Below, in pieces: positions 16,285 to 24,940 of a DNA stretch of 64,000 nucleotides (positions are counted from its first letter, which is position 1; the number at the start of each line of letters is the position of its first letter). The DNA is taken from contig NZ_AWUK01000001.1 of assembly GCF_000499205.1 (NCBI RefSeq), forward strand, positions 1 to 64,000. Reading direction: 5' to 3'. The notes below the pieces were generated by a model. That model was given only the letters and a program-made list of their open reading frames with translations. It was not told the origin of the DNA and ran no database searches. The stretch is from Paenibacillus sp. MAEPY2. Lineage in GTDB: Bacteria > Bacillota > Bacilli > Paenibacillales > Paenibacillaceae. A program made the translations under genes and the position numbers.

Positions 16285-16800
16285 TTGATAACAATAGAAC
16301 AATTTCTAACAAGTGATTGGTATAAAAACGTTATTGCTGAGCTTATTCTGCTTAAACCTCACGTCAAGTTTGTTGAACATGGCAACTATGAAGCAGAGCT
16401 ATTAATGGATTCCTTTAGAGAACGGAAATATGTTCTTGAAGGCATGGGCACTTCTCTTCCAACAGAAGAAGAATGCATCCAGTGGTTAATGGAGCAATAC
16501 AACGAGGACAAAGCTAACATTATGTCTTATGTTGAGGCTCGCGTAACATTTAGTGAGCAATTAGACGATGATCCTGACGGGGAATTCCCAGAGGGGGAGG
16601 AGCCTGATGAAGGAGACCGATCTGAGGTTGTTGAGGTTTTAGGTTTTACAAGGTCTGTAATTGCTAACACGATCATTGAATATGATATGGTCAAAAATCA
16701 TCCTAAACAATTAACAGCGTTTTTTAAACGCACACGAATTCCGGGTGCAGCTATGTTTTCATCACAAATTAAAAAGGTATATGCTTCGGTAGCAAAGTGA
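16285..16800 (+). CDS. Conserved hypothetical protein
   Basis: A 171-residue soluble protein, not recognised. It has a strongly acidic middle (DDDPDGEFPEGEEPDEGD near residue 95) and a C-terminal helix. The TTG at 16285 is preferred because GGAGG lies ten bases upstream; GTG 16276 is only one base from it. It precedes the DUF4085 gene by 74 bases and may be cotranscribed. Confidence 0.55.
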   Translation: MITIEQFLTSDWYKNVIAELILLKPHVKFVEHGNYEAELLMDSFRERKYVLEGMGTSLPTEEECIQWLMEQYNEDKANIMSYVEARVTFSEQLDDDPDGEFPEGEEPDEGDRSEVVEVLGFTRSVIANTIIEYDMVKNHPKQLTAFFKRTRIPGAAMFSSQIKKVYASVAK

Positions 16801-16874
16801 TACAGCCGCTTACTTACATCTGCAAGCGGTGAATTTTAAATGTCTAATCCAGAACATCAGCAGGAGGGATGCTC

Positions 16875-17738
16875 ATGAAATATCTAACGAAAGAATGGTA
16901 TGAGCTTTGTCAGCAGACACATCTTCATTTTGGTTTAAGAGTACATAACGGAGCTTACGAGTTCGATGAGAATCTATTTTTGAAGCTGTATAAAAGAAAG
17001 GAAAAAGCGCATGTGAAGCAGGAACGAGAGATATATAATTTGGACCCACGTTTCATGCTCGAGCATGATGGACAGGTGCTCACTCGCGTAGACAAAGCTT
17101 TCGGTGAGGAAGAAGTGAAAGAAGAGGATCAGATCGTTTACCACATGCCTCCGGAAGAACGAGCGCATATCGAGAAACTCATTGCCGAATATGATGTCCG
17201 TCCTCCGTTTGATGAGAAGAAATGCAAGGAAGAGTACAAAGAATCGATGGAGTGGAATTTTCAATACAAGGCGGAGAATTTGCCAAAGGGATTCGTTGAA
17301 CAAATTGCGGATATCCGTGTATTTACGTTGGGTTATTGCACGAGAGAAGTTATGCTACAGCTAAAGAAACAGAGTGCAGAAAATAGGAGAGAGATGGACC
17401 GCGTATCAACCGAATTCAGGGAAGTGATGATGGCACAGGATATCCCCGATGATATACATAGCCGGGTTCAATTTCATGATTGTACGGTAACGGAACTGCT
17501 AACGGGAGATGAAGTGGTTATTCGTTTTGACACTCGTGGGGGCTTTACCAATATAAATAAACTTACGCTGGTTGCACCCGAAATCATCAAGCAAGAGGGT
17601 GAGATTGTAGGCAGCTACTGGCTGTATCAAGAGCTGTATCGGATCGATAACGGATATGAGCTCAATGTTCTATTTGGTGGTGCGAATATGCCTGAGCTGA
17701 TTGTTCGCTGTGCTGACATTCTCGGTGAGGAAGAATGA
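16875..17738 (+). CDS. DUF4085-family protein
   Basis: A 287-residue soluble protein beginning MKYLTKEWYELCQQT, the characteristic start of DUF4085 proteins of bacilli. The first half is highly charged and helical; the second half (190-285) has beta-rich sequence with VVIRFDTRGGFTNINKLTL and GSYWLYQELYRIDNGYELNVLF. AGGAGGG lies six bases upstream of ATG 16875. The biochemical role of the family is unknown. Confidence 0.75.
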   Translation: MKYLTKEWYELCQQTHLHFGLRVHNGAYEFDENLFLKLYKRKEKAHVKQEREIYNLDPRFMLEHDGQVLTRVDKAFGEEEVKEEDQIVYHMPPEERAHIEKLIAEYDVRPPFDEKKCKEEYKESMEWNFQYKAENLPKGFVEQIADIRVFTLGYCTREVMLQLKKQSAENRREMDRVSTEFREVMMAQDIPDDIHSRVQFHDCTVTELLTGDEVVIRFDTRGGFTNINKLTLVAPEIIKQEGEIVGSYWLYQELYRIDNGYELNVLFGGANMPELIVRCADILGEEE

Positions 17739-17760
17739 GAGAGAGCAAAAGGGGATGAAT

Positions 17761-18066
17761 ATGGAGGAAATAGAGATAGAATGGACCACCAGTACCTTTG
17801 GTTATTTATCTATTCCCGTATTTGTCGTGGGCATTGCGTGTTATTTTTTTTCTGATTTTCTATACAAAATATTTGTTCTGATGAGATATCGAGGAATAAA
17901 ACCAAATCACGAGTTTGAAGATATCCCACCTAATAGTGATATCCCTAAACATATAGAAATAATATTAAAAGCACTAGGCACCATTATGGTTATCCTGGGG
18001 ATAATATGGTTTTGGTTTTCAGAAGAGTTTTACGACTTATTATTTTTAAAAACAGCAACACCATAA
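17761..18066 (+). CDS. Small membrane protein, unknown function
   Basis: A 101-residue protein with two hydrophobic helices, FGYLSIPVFVVGIACYFFSD (about 12-31) and GTIMVILGIIWFWF (about 78-91), joined by a polar loop. ATG 17761 has GGGG six bases upstream. It follows the DUF4085 gene by 22 bases and may be in its operon. Confidence 0.6.
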   Translation: MEEIEIEWTTSTFGYLSIPVFVVGIACYFFSDFLYKIFVLMRYRGIKPNHEFEDIPPNSDIPKHIEIILKALGTIMVILGIIWFWFSEEFYDLLFLKTATP

Positions 18067-18152
18067 GCAGCAAGATGATAGCAAGCATATTATCGATGAG
18101 AAAGTATAGATGAACGACACGACTTGAAATTTTTCTAAGAAAGGAACAGACC

Positions 18153-19571
18153 ATGATGAAACCACAGGGGAACGTACAAGCTGTTTTTATAGACAGAGAT
18201 GGAACAATCGGTGGTACAGGTCATTTTATTCATCCGAGAGATTTCAGATTATACCCAAATGCTCAAGAAGCATTTATGCGTTTGAAACGAGAAGGAATTA
18301 TGGTACTGGCGTTTACGAATCAATACCGAATCTCACGTGGAGAAGCAAGTGTTGAGGATTTTGAAGAGCAATTTCGCGAGTACGGATTCGATCACTCCTA
18401 TATATGTCCGCATGAGCAAGAATGCAGCTGCAGAAAGCCTAAACCCGGAATGTTATTACAGGCCTCAGAGGAACACGGTCTGGATTTATCCAAATGCATA
18501 GTTATTGGAGATGTAGGAGATACAGACATGCTTGCTGCCCATGCCGTAGGTGCGACAAAGATCATGGTAAGAACAGGCTGGGGAGAATCTTCATTAACCA
18601 AATTCAGAGACAAATGGACGGAGACCGAACCTGATTATATCGCAGAAGATATTTGGAATGCAGTACAATGGATCATTCATGGAAGGGAACTATATGAGGA
18701 GAACCATATGCTAATCAATCCAACGATTAATGAGATCAATAACTTATTCAAGATGCATCATATCAACGAAGAAATATCTGAAATTCAAAGTTTGTCAGGT
18801 ACCACAGCTGGACGTGTTTATCGGTTGACTACGAGTCTGAATAAGCACTATATTCTGAAATCAGATGAACCCGAACAGATTCACATTGCCCAGCAGTTTT
18901 TGAATACGTATAAGAATTCGTCGTTATTGCCTGAAGTTTTGTTGACTGATCCCGACAACACTTATTTTATTTACACCTATATGGAAGGAACGACCCATTT
19001 CAACCGGGGACAAAAAAGAGACTGGTTAACTCGTTTGGTGAAAGAACTATTCAATACATATATGCGTTCTTCAGATACGAAATCATGGGGCAGAATAGAG
19101 TTCCCACAGAGAACCTGGAAAGAATTCAATCAGATCAGCATTCATGAAGCAAAGATGAATATCGGAAGTATTTTAACGACAGATGATTATAATCTGGTTC
19201 AATCCAAAGTGGATCGGCTGTTTCATGAGGAAGAAGAGAAGTTTCTTTTACATGGCGATACGGGGGTTCATAATTTTGTATATGATCAAAATGAACTCAT
19301 CGGCGTTATTGACCCATCTCCAATGGTTGGACCTATCCTCTATGATTTCTTGTATGCTTTTAGCTCTTCGCCGGATGATATCAACACCGAAACATTATTT
19401 GCTACGTTCGAACTGTTAGAGCAAGTAGATATGGAAAAATCCAGATTGATAGAGGAAGCTCTGGTCCATCTATATTGCCGAATTGGGCTGAGTAACAAGC
19501 ATCATCCTGATGATCTGCCTGAATACTTGAAGGCATGGCAGGAATGGAAGCGATTATGTCAGGAACTTTGA
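18153..19571 (+). CDS. HAD-IIIA phosphatase fused to an APH-type phosphotransferase domain
   Basis: A 472-residue two-domain protein. Residues 1-175 are a HisB/GmhB-like HAD domain: FIDRDGTIGG (DxDGT nucleophile motif), AFTNQ, the Cys-rich CPHEQECSCRKPKP loop (zinc-binding in GmhB-type enzymes) and VIGDVGDTDMLAA (motif IV). Residues 190-472 resemble choline/aminoglycoside kinases: FLLHGDTGVHNFV (catalytic HGD..N) and GVIDPSPM. One chain therefore has a predicted phosphatase and a predicted kinase, suggesting processing of a phosphorylated sugar or small metabolite. AAGGAACAG precedes the ATG. It is flanked by unrelated genes. Confidence 0.8.
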   Translation: MMKPQGNVQAVFIDRDGTIGGTGHFIHPRDFRLYPNAQEAFMRLKREGIMVLAFTNQYRISRGEASVEDFEEQFREYGFDHSYICPHEQECSCRKPKPGMLLQASEEHGLDLSKCIVIGDVGDTDMLAAHAVGATKIMVRTGWGESSLTKFRDKWTETEPDYIAEDIWNAVQWIIHGRELYEENHMLINPTINEINNLFKMHHINEEISEIQSLSGTTAGRVYRLTTSLNKHYILKSDEPEQIHIAQQFLNTYKNSSLLPEVLLTDPDNTYFIYTYMEGTTHFNRGQKRDWLTRLVKELFNTYMRSSDTKSWGRIEFPQRTWKEFNQISIHEAKMNIGSILTTDDYNLVQSKVDRLFHEEEEKFLLHGDTGVHNFVYDQNELIGVIDPSPMVGPILYDFLYAFSSSPDDINTETLFATFELLEQVDMEKSRLIEEALVHLYCRIGLSNKHHPDDLPEYLKAWQEWKRLCQEL

Positions 19572-19642
19572 ACTAGCAAACTTTTTACAGCTATCGCAAA
19601 TGCCTTAGTTCAGACTATACAAGACAGGAGAGATATCACAAG

Positions 19643-20206
19643 TTGGATAACAAAAGTAGTTTGAATCGTCCGAATATTTGGACGACCCCAGATATATTTC
19701 ATGGCGACTTACTTGCCAGTAAAGAACTCATCTATGACAGGTGTGGCTTTGTTTGCTCACAACCACATGAAGAAGCACAAAATGCTGAATACGGGGCGTA
19801 TGTGTTCACCTTAAATTCTCTCTCCATTCGATTTCGCGTCGCCAAAACCACGCCAACCAAGATCGGACAATTTGTTACCCTGTGGCAGCGGAGTGAGGAT
19901 AGATCGACACAGCCATATGACGTATCAGATCCATCAGATATGTATGTCATTAGTACGCCCACAGGCAGCCACTTTGGTCAATTTGTATTTCCAAAGCATG
20001 TATTGTTACAGCGAGATATCATATCGGATCAAGGCGAAGGTGGCAAGCGGGCCATACGTGTATATCCGCCTTGGGACAAGCCAACAAGTAAGCAGGCTCA
20101 AAAAACGCAACAGTGGCAACTGGAATACTTCATGGAAGTACCTTTTACCGAACCGTTGAACTGTGATCAGGCCCGGGTACTTTATGGCACCGAACAATTA
20201 AAGTAA
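19643..20206 (+). CDS. MepB-family protein
   Basis: A 187-residue protein matching the MepB family of Firmicutes (encoded in the Staphylococcus aureus mepRAB locus): NAEYGAYVFTLNSLSIRFRVAK, then TKIGQFVTLW and GKRAIRVYPPWD. The start is TTG 19643 with GGAGAG about ten bases upstream. The biochemical function of MepB is unresolved. The neighbours here are not multidrug-efflux genes, so the mep context is lacking. Confidence 0.8.
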   Translation: MDNKSSLNRPNIWTTPDIFHGDLLASKELIYDRCGFVCSQPHEEAQNAEYGAYVFTLNSLSIRFRVAKTTPTKIGQFVTLWQRSEDRSTQPYDVSDPSDMYVISTPTGSHFGQFVFPKHVLLQRDIISDQGEGGKRAIRVYPPWDKPTSKQAQKTQQWQLEYFMEVPFTEPLNCDQARVLYGTEQLK

Positions 20207-20380
20207 GTGAAACAATTGCTCAGATTCTCCAAGTTCTTCTCCTCCGAATCCCAGCTTTTCACCGATCTTTTCTACATATCTCCTCTATTCGTTATTTCCC
20301 AGTACTGAAGCGTGTGCTATGTCCTCCATTTGTTAAAAATAGTGAACGTCAGTTCATTTAATTTTTTTTGAAATTTGTGC

Positions 20381-20411
20381 TTGCCTTAATGTGAACATTA
20401 AGCCTTAGGAT
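20381..20411 (+). promoter_or_regulatory. MerR-type promoter/operator with 19-bp spacer
   Basis: TTGCCT (20381-20386) and TAGGAT (20406-20411) are separated by 19 bases, the over-long spacer that MerR regulators untwist. The perfect dyad CTTAATGT-GA-ACATTAAG (20385-20402) lies inside the spacer. It precedes the MerR gene at 20467 and should drive both it and the aldo-keto reductase. Confidence 0.85.
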
Positions 20412-20466
20412 GTAAAAGAACCGGCCAAATGCATCCCAAAATGAATATAAAGGAGGAGTCAGCATT

Positions 20467-20883
20467 ATGGCTTTTTCGATAAAAGAAGCTTCGGAGCGGC
20501 TGGGTTGTCCTGCACATAAAATTCGTTACTACGAGAAGGAGGGACTGCTCCCTTACATTAGGCGGGATCAACATGGAAATCGGATGTTCGAGGAAGAACA
20601 CCTCGATTGGATGAGATTGATGTCCTGTTTCCGGGCAACGGGTATGAAAGTATCTACACTGAAACATATGGTTAGTCTGGCACTGGACGGGGATTCAACC
20701 ATTCCACAACGGAAAGCGATCCTTCACGAATATAAAGAAGAATTACATCGCCGCCAACTTGAAATTGCCGAAGCACTTGCAGCGGTAAATAACAAATTGA
20801 CGATCTATGAAGACATAGAGACAGGAAAGCTTCCTTCAGAAAGCAAGTTGCTAGACCAAATGGAAAGCATCGGTAAAGACTAA
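20467..20883 (+). CDS. MerR-family transcriptional regulator
   Basis: A 138-residue protein with the N-terminal MerR winged helix ([20 protein letters not shown] and [15 protein letters not shown]) and a coiled-coil dimerisation helix at 75-118. There is no conserved metal-binding Cys pair in the C-terminus, so it resembles the YhdM/AdhR-type aldehyde- or electrophile-responsive group. The perfect dyad in a 19-bp-spaced promoter upstream indicates autoregulation. The aldo-keto reductase starts 26 bases downstream, its probable target. Confidence 0.92.
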   Translation: MAFSIKEASERLGCPAHKIRYYEKEGLLPYIRRDQHGNRMFEEEHLDWMRLMSCFRATGMKVSTLKHMVSLALDGDSTIPQRKAILHEYKEELHRRQLEIAEALAAVNNKLTIYEDIETGKLPSESKLLDQMESIGKD

Positions 20884-20908
20884 TATGAACGGATGGAGAG
20901 ATGGAGAA

Positions 20909-21880
20909 ATGAAGCAAAGAGTGCTGGGAAATAGCGATATAGTCGTATCTTCGATTGGATTGGGAATTATGGGCATGTCTCCGGGGATGTATGGAGAAAC
21001 CAATGATGAGGAGTCAATAAAGACCATCCATCACGCGTTGGAGATTGGTGTTACACTGCTAGATACAGCAGATGTGTATGGTAATGGTCATAATGAAGAA
21101 CTACTGGGGAAAGCGCTGATGGGTCGTCGCGATCAGGCCATTATTGCTACCAAATTTGCGTATACCCCGAACTATGAAACGTTGAATGGCCATCCGGATT
21201 ACGTGAAAAAGGCTGTAGAAGCAAGTCTTCGCAGGCTGGACACCGACTATATTGATCTGTACTACCAACACAGGGTAGATCCTCAGATTCCGATTGAGGA
21301 AACCGTTGGTGCGATGGCTGACTTGGTTAAAGAGGGTAAGGTCCGCTGCCTTGGCTTGTCGGAAGCATCGGCTTCCACTTTACGCCGTGCACACGCCGTT
21401 CATCCGATTTCTGCGTTGCAGAGCGAATATTCCCTGTGGAGCCGGGATATTGAGGACGAGATTCTACCGACTGCGAGGGAATTAAATATTACTCATATTG
21501 CATACAGTCCATTAAGCAGAGGGTTTATCTCAGGTGAGATACGGAAATTCGAAGATTTGCATGTTAATGATCTGCGCAGATATATGCCGAGGTTCCAAGG
21601 AGACAATTTCGCCAAAAATATAGAAGTTGTGGATAAAATCAAAGAGATCGCGATGGAGAAGAGTTGTACGCCTGCACAATTGGCTTTAGCTTGGACTATG
21701 GCTAATTACGCATTGCCGATTCCGGGAACGAAACGAATCAAATATTTGGAGGAAAACGCGAACGCTGCAACGCTTGAACTAACGCCTGATGACTTAGCTC
21801 GCATTGAAAAGGTCAGTCCCCAAAATGAGGTGCATGGAACACGTTATATGAAAGAAATGATGACTCAGCTCAATGGGTAA
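20909..21880 (+). CDS. Aldo/keto reductase
   Basis: A 323-residue TIM-barrel oxidoreductase. The catalytic tetrad is visible: D and Y in [12 protein letters not shown] in IIATKFAY, and H in YYQHRVDP; the NADPH-binding C-terminus has [14 protein letters not shown]. This is the YdbC/IolS-like group reducing aldehydes with NADPH. Start 20909 has GGAGAG eight bases upstream; a start at 20885 would extend by eight doubtful residues. It is cotranscribed with the MerR gene, so it probably detoxifies a compound sensed by that regulator. Confidence 0.92.
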   Translation: MKQRVLGNSDIVVSSIGLGIMGMSPGMYGETNDEESIKTIHHALEIGVTLLDTADVYGNGHNEELLGKALMGRRDQAIIATKFAYTPNYETLNGHPDYVKKAVEASLRRLDTDYIDLYYQHRVDPQIPIEETVGAMADLVKEGKVRCLGLSEASASTLRRAHAVHPISALQSEYSLWSRDIEDEILPTARELNITHIAYSPLSRGFISGEIRKFEDLHVNDLRRYMPRFQGDNFAKNIEVVDKIKEIAMEKSCTPAQLALAWTMANYALPIPGTKRIKYLEENANAATLELTPDDLARIEKVSPQNEVHGTRYMKEMMTQLNG

Positions 21881-21941
21881 ATAATGTCCTTATAACTTGT
21901 TATCCGTAGCGAAGTAGTTGCTCAGTAAAATACAAATATTG

Positions 21942-21986
21942 AATACAAATAGAGACTCTCCTTTAGTGAAAGTCTCTATTTGTATT
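21942..21986. terminator. Long perfect hairpin after the aldo-keto reductase
   Basis: A 16-bp perfect stem AATACAAATAGAGACT/AGTCTCTATTTGTATT encloses a 13-base loop. There is no clear T-run, but its place 60 bases after a stop codon fits a terminator or 3' stabiliser. The remaining stretch to 22284 holds nothing convincing. Confidence 0.6.
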
Positions 21987-22284
21987 CATTTCCAATCGAG
22001 AGATACGAATGTTGATAGAGCGAGTGGATTCCATAGATCATATGAAGAAGCTACGATGTTTGCGAGGTGGTTAAAGAGTGTAGGACCATGTGGAATGTTG
22101 ATAGTGGACAGGCAGGGGAGTCGAAAAGGCAAAAAAGAAAGTATGATTTAGAGGAATATCCTGTATAATTTAGAGAACAATCATGTCTGCATTTCTGTAG
22201 AGAATGAAGGATCTACGATTGGAAAATAAGGCATCCCTATTATGGGAGTGATTCTACTGCCACTTTGAATACTGGAGTGTGGTT

Positions 22285-22668
22285 ATGATCGTATTAACGT
22301 CATCAATAGCATTTACCATCCTGATCCTAATCGTGATTCTCTTTCAGGTTGCTTTAGCAGTAGGTGTGCCGTGGGGAGAGTATGCCATGGGTGGGAAGTT
22401 TCCCGGGAAATACCCCCGATCCATGCGATTTGCCTGCTTGTTTCAGATTACCATTCTAGCCTTTATCGCTCTAGTTGTCCTGAGTAAATCAGGTCTGCTC
22501 TTGCTTGGATGGTCTACGTTTGCAGATACGGCGATTTGGTTTATTGTTGCGTATTTGGTGCTGGGTACGATATTAAACCTCATTACAAGAAGCGTATGGG
22601 AACGAAGAATCTGGGCTCCCGTAACTTTGCTCCTACTTTTAACCAGTGTAATCATAGCCATCTCATAA
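22285..22668 (+). CDS. Four-helix membrane protein, unknown function
   Basis: A 127-residue protein that is almost wholly hydrophobic, with TM helices at about 5-27, 48-70, 78-100 and 108-126. GVPWGEYAMGGKFPGKYP between the first two helices is a conserved loop in small Firmicute membrane proteins of this kind. ATG 22285 is preferred over GTG 22279 because TGGAG gives better spacing. It is monocistronic. No function can be given. Confidence 0.7.
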   Translation: MIVLTSSIAFTILILIVILFQVALAVGVPWGEYAMGGKFPGKYPRSMRFACLFQITILAFIALVVLSKSGLLLLGWSTFADTAIWFIVAYLVLGTILNLITRSVWERRIWAPVTLLLLLTSVIIAIS

Positions 22669-22689
22669 CAATGTGCCGAAATGAAATGC

Positions 22690-22745
22690 ACGACCTTACA
22701 GCCCTGGCATTTATGCCAAAGGGCTCTTTAATAGTTGTGGGTCGT
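22690..22745. other. Nested hairpin element
   Basis: ACGACC (22690-22695) pairs with GGTCGT (22740-22745), enclosing AGCCCT/AGGGCT around GGCATTTATGCC, so the two stems nest. It has no T-run. It lies between two plus-strand genes and may be a transcript 3' end or a structured leader of the next gene. Confidence 0.35.
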
Positions 22746-22807
22746 CATTTATACTAATGGGAGTTTAGCCCATACATAGAAAAGATCAACGGAGAGGAGA
22801 GGCCACG

Positions 22808-23848
22808 ATGTCGCCTATCTACTACTACCTAGCAGCAGGTGTATTGGTTGTTGCAGCATATTTATTTTGGCGTAAACTCAGGATTTTTCGTCCAGCAGGA
22901 AGCCGCAAGAAGCACACGAAGATTACCTATAGACGAAAAAAAGTGCCTATGAATCTTGGACTTCGTGAAGAAGTCTCCTATGAGCAAACCGTTCAACAAT
23001 TGGAAAAGAGCTTCAATAAGCATTTTGCCAATAAACTCAAGATCCGAATTCAACAGGAATATCCCCATATGAAAACGTTGGAGTATCGTTGGAAACTGCT
23101 GGAGCTGAAGCGGTACTTCATTATGGCTTCTTTGCTAAAGCAGGTGCCGATGTTCAGCGAAGAGGTAGACGAGCTATGGCATGAAATGTTGATGTTTACC
23201 AAGTCATATGCAGACTTTTGTGCGGAATTTATGGGTTCCACGGTACATCATGAGCCGACCGTTACCCGCCGCGAAACGCCAGGAGCAAGAGCCTGGTTTG
23301 ACTGGGTGTATTGCCAATTATTTGAGTTCACTCCCTATAGCTCCGCGATCTGGGGTGATTTCTTCAGCTATCCGTTATCCAGTGATATGCAGAAGCTGAT
23401 CGCGCATGGCAATCAATCTGAACTGGTGAACCAACTCTTTCATGCTAGACGCATGCAGGAGGATCCTGAAGCTGCGGGGGTTATTACCTACTTGATTGAA
23501 CGACTACAAAGGTCAGCAAGCCTGAGCGAGGAAGAGCTATCTCTTGAAACTTCGGGTGGGAGCGATGTGGCTCTCATCATGGCTAGTGCCATGGTGTATC
23601 ACTCTATGCATCACGAGCCGACATATGGAGTGCATATGGGGCGTCTGGAGCAGGAGATTCTTCCACAGGAAAAGGCCGCCTATGGTGCTTCGTCAAGCAG
23701 TGGTTGTACGAGCAGTTCCAGCTGTTATGCAGATCATTGTACTGACAGCAGTGGCTCCTCAGGAGATTCCGGATCATCCTCTGGGTCATCATCCGATTCT
23801 TCCTGCAGCTCATCCAGCTGCTCATCTTGTGGCGGTGGTGGAGATTAA
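22808..23848 (+). CDS. Membrane-anchored glycine-rich-domain (DUF1399-like) protein with Ser/Cys-rich tail
   Basis: A 346-residue protein: one N-terminal TM (4-21), a basic linker, then a helical domain with EEVDELWHEMLMFTKSYADF and GSTVHHEP, which matches the DxxWH...Y..FC...G...H pattern of GRDP/DUF1399-type domains. The last 55 residues are nearly only Ser, Gly, Asp and Cys, ending SSCSSCGGGGD, a low-complexity tail like those of TPM-domain membrane proteins. The ribosome binding site GGAGAGGAGAGG is strong. It is followed at 16 bases by the gene at 23865. Function unknown; the motif residues could bind metal. Confidence 0.65.
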   Translation: MSPIYYYLAAGVLVVAAYLFWRKLRIFRPAGSRKKHTKITYRRKKVPMNLGLREEVSYEQTVQQLEKSFNKHFANKLKIRIQQEYPHMKTLEYRWKLLELKRYFIMASLLKQVPMFSEEVDELWHEMLMFTKSYADFCAEFMGSTVHHEPTVTRRETPGARAWFDWVYCQLFEFTPYSSAIWGDFFSYPLSSDMQKLIAHGNQSELVNQLFHARRMQEDPEAAGVITYLIERLQRSASLSEEELSLETSGGSDVALIMASAMVYHSMHHEPTYGVHMGRLEQEILPQEKAAYGASSSSGCTSSSSCYADHCTDSSGSSGDSGSSSGSSSDSSCSSSSCSSCGGGGD

Positions 23849-23864
23849 TGAAGGAGGGAAAGGC

Positions 23865-24371
23865 ATGACCGAGAGATTTCATTTGGAGCGTGTTGGCGCA
23901 GAAGATCCTGTAGATGAGAGTCGATTGTCCGGATTTGGGATGCTTGATTTGTTCCAATGCGAGGTTGAGTATCACTTTAGTACGGAAGGTATGAGTTTGG
24001 AAGAAGCAGAGTTATATATCCAGAACGTGCTGAATGACTTGCCGGATGAAACCATTAAAGACATATGCAAGCTAGCATGTGAATGGAAAACGGAGAAAAT
24101 GTCGAGTGATACCGCGGACTATCCTGCTGGTTTGGCTGAAGCTGAGGGTAGGGACATTTTGGCGTTTATGTCGGTTGGTGAAGTTGAACTATATCGAAAT
24201 CCTTACGACCCGAACGATAAGACCTTCGGAGCGATCCTGGGTGGAGGCACCGAATGGGACGCTGAAAATGGCATGGAAATCGTTATACACGGCGATAAGG
24301 TTCTTGAGTTGAGTGAGTATTTGGGCTACGGCGAATTTGCAATTTGGACTGAAACGAATGAAAACGAGTAA
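23865..24371 (+). CDS. Hypothetical acidic protein
   Basis: A 168-residue protein (starts MTERFHLERVGAEDPVDE). The N-terminal helical half is followed by a beta-rich half with VGEVELYRNPYDP and GMEIVIHGDKVLELSEYL. It is acidic and has no signal or TM, like many immunity-type proteins, but I recognise no family. The start has AAGGAGGGAAAGG upstream. It probably shares a transcript with the membrane-anchored gene before it. Confidence 0.6.
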   Translation: MTERFHLERVGAEDPVDESRLSGFGMLDLFQCEVEYHFSTEGMSLEEAELYIQNVLNDLPDETIKDICKLACEWKTEKMSSDTADYPAGLAEAEGRDILAFMSVGEVELYRNPYDPNDKTFGAILGGGTEWDAENGMEIVIHGDKVLELSEYLGYGEFAIWTETNENE

Positions 24372-24483
24372 GTTCAGAAAGGATTAATAAGCATGGCGAA
24401 CAGCGTATCAATGCCACGGAAAACAGAGTCTGTAATTTTAATCCATACGCATATCTAATGGGTTAACGTCAGTTTTTATAGAG

Positions 24484-24924
24484 GTGTTATCGATCAGTGG
24501 ATCCATGTTTGCGAAGACGAATTGGGAGAGAGAGATGACGATCTGGTTGGCGCAGCAGGATCAGTCCATAGTTGGAATAGGGACGGTCGGTTTTGACATC
24601 GATGAGATGCCTTGGACTATAGACACTTTTGAAGAAGAAAAAGATTTTATGCTGCGCATGATCTCGAATGCAATCAAGGGAACAGGGTGGGAAAAATTAA
24701 GTTATGAACCACGTAAAGACTGGGTTATACACTGTTTGGAGCAATTTCGGCTAATTATTCATGCTTTTGATAAACAGAGTGTTGATATGAATAATTACCT
24801 GGAATGGTCCGAGATCGAAGAGGATGATGATCGACCGACTATTCCAAGAGGTTACCCGAAATGCGTAAAACATGAAATCTATTTGTCATGCCATGGTTGT
24901 ATTTTATGTAACAATGGAAGTTAG
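24484..24924 (+). CDS. Hypothetical protein with C-terminal CxxC residues
   Basis: About 146 residues. WEREMTIWLAQQDQSIVGIGTVGFD opens it (positions 14 onward), and the end has PKCVKHEIYLSCHGCILC, with C-x-x-C spacing that could bind zinc. The start is unclear: GTG 24484 overlaps GAGGTG, while ATG 24505 is 18 bases away. It lies 16 bases before the ATP-grasp gene, so the two are probably cotranscribed and may act together. Confidence 0.5.
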   Translation: MLSISGSMFAKTNWEREMTIWLAQQDQSIVGIGTVGFDIDEMPWTIDTFEEEKDFMLRMISNAIKGTGWEKLSYEPRKDWVIHCLEQFRLIIHAFDKQSVDMNNYLEWSEIEEDDDRPTIPRGYPKCVKHEIYLSCHGCILCNNGS

Positions 24925-24940
24925 TGAGGGGGGAAACTGA

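Noticed and set aside
21918..22151. 77-codon ORF after the aldo-keto reductase
   Set aside because: It starts across the hairpin at 21942, has no ribosome binding site and no recognised domain.
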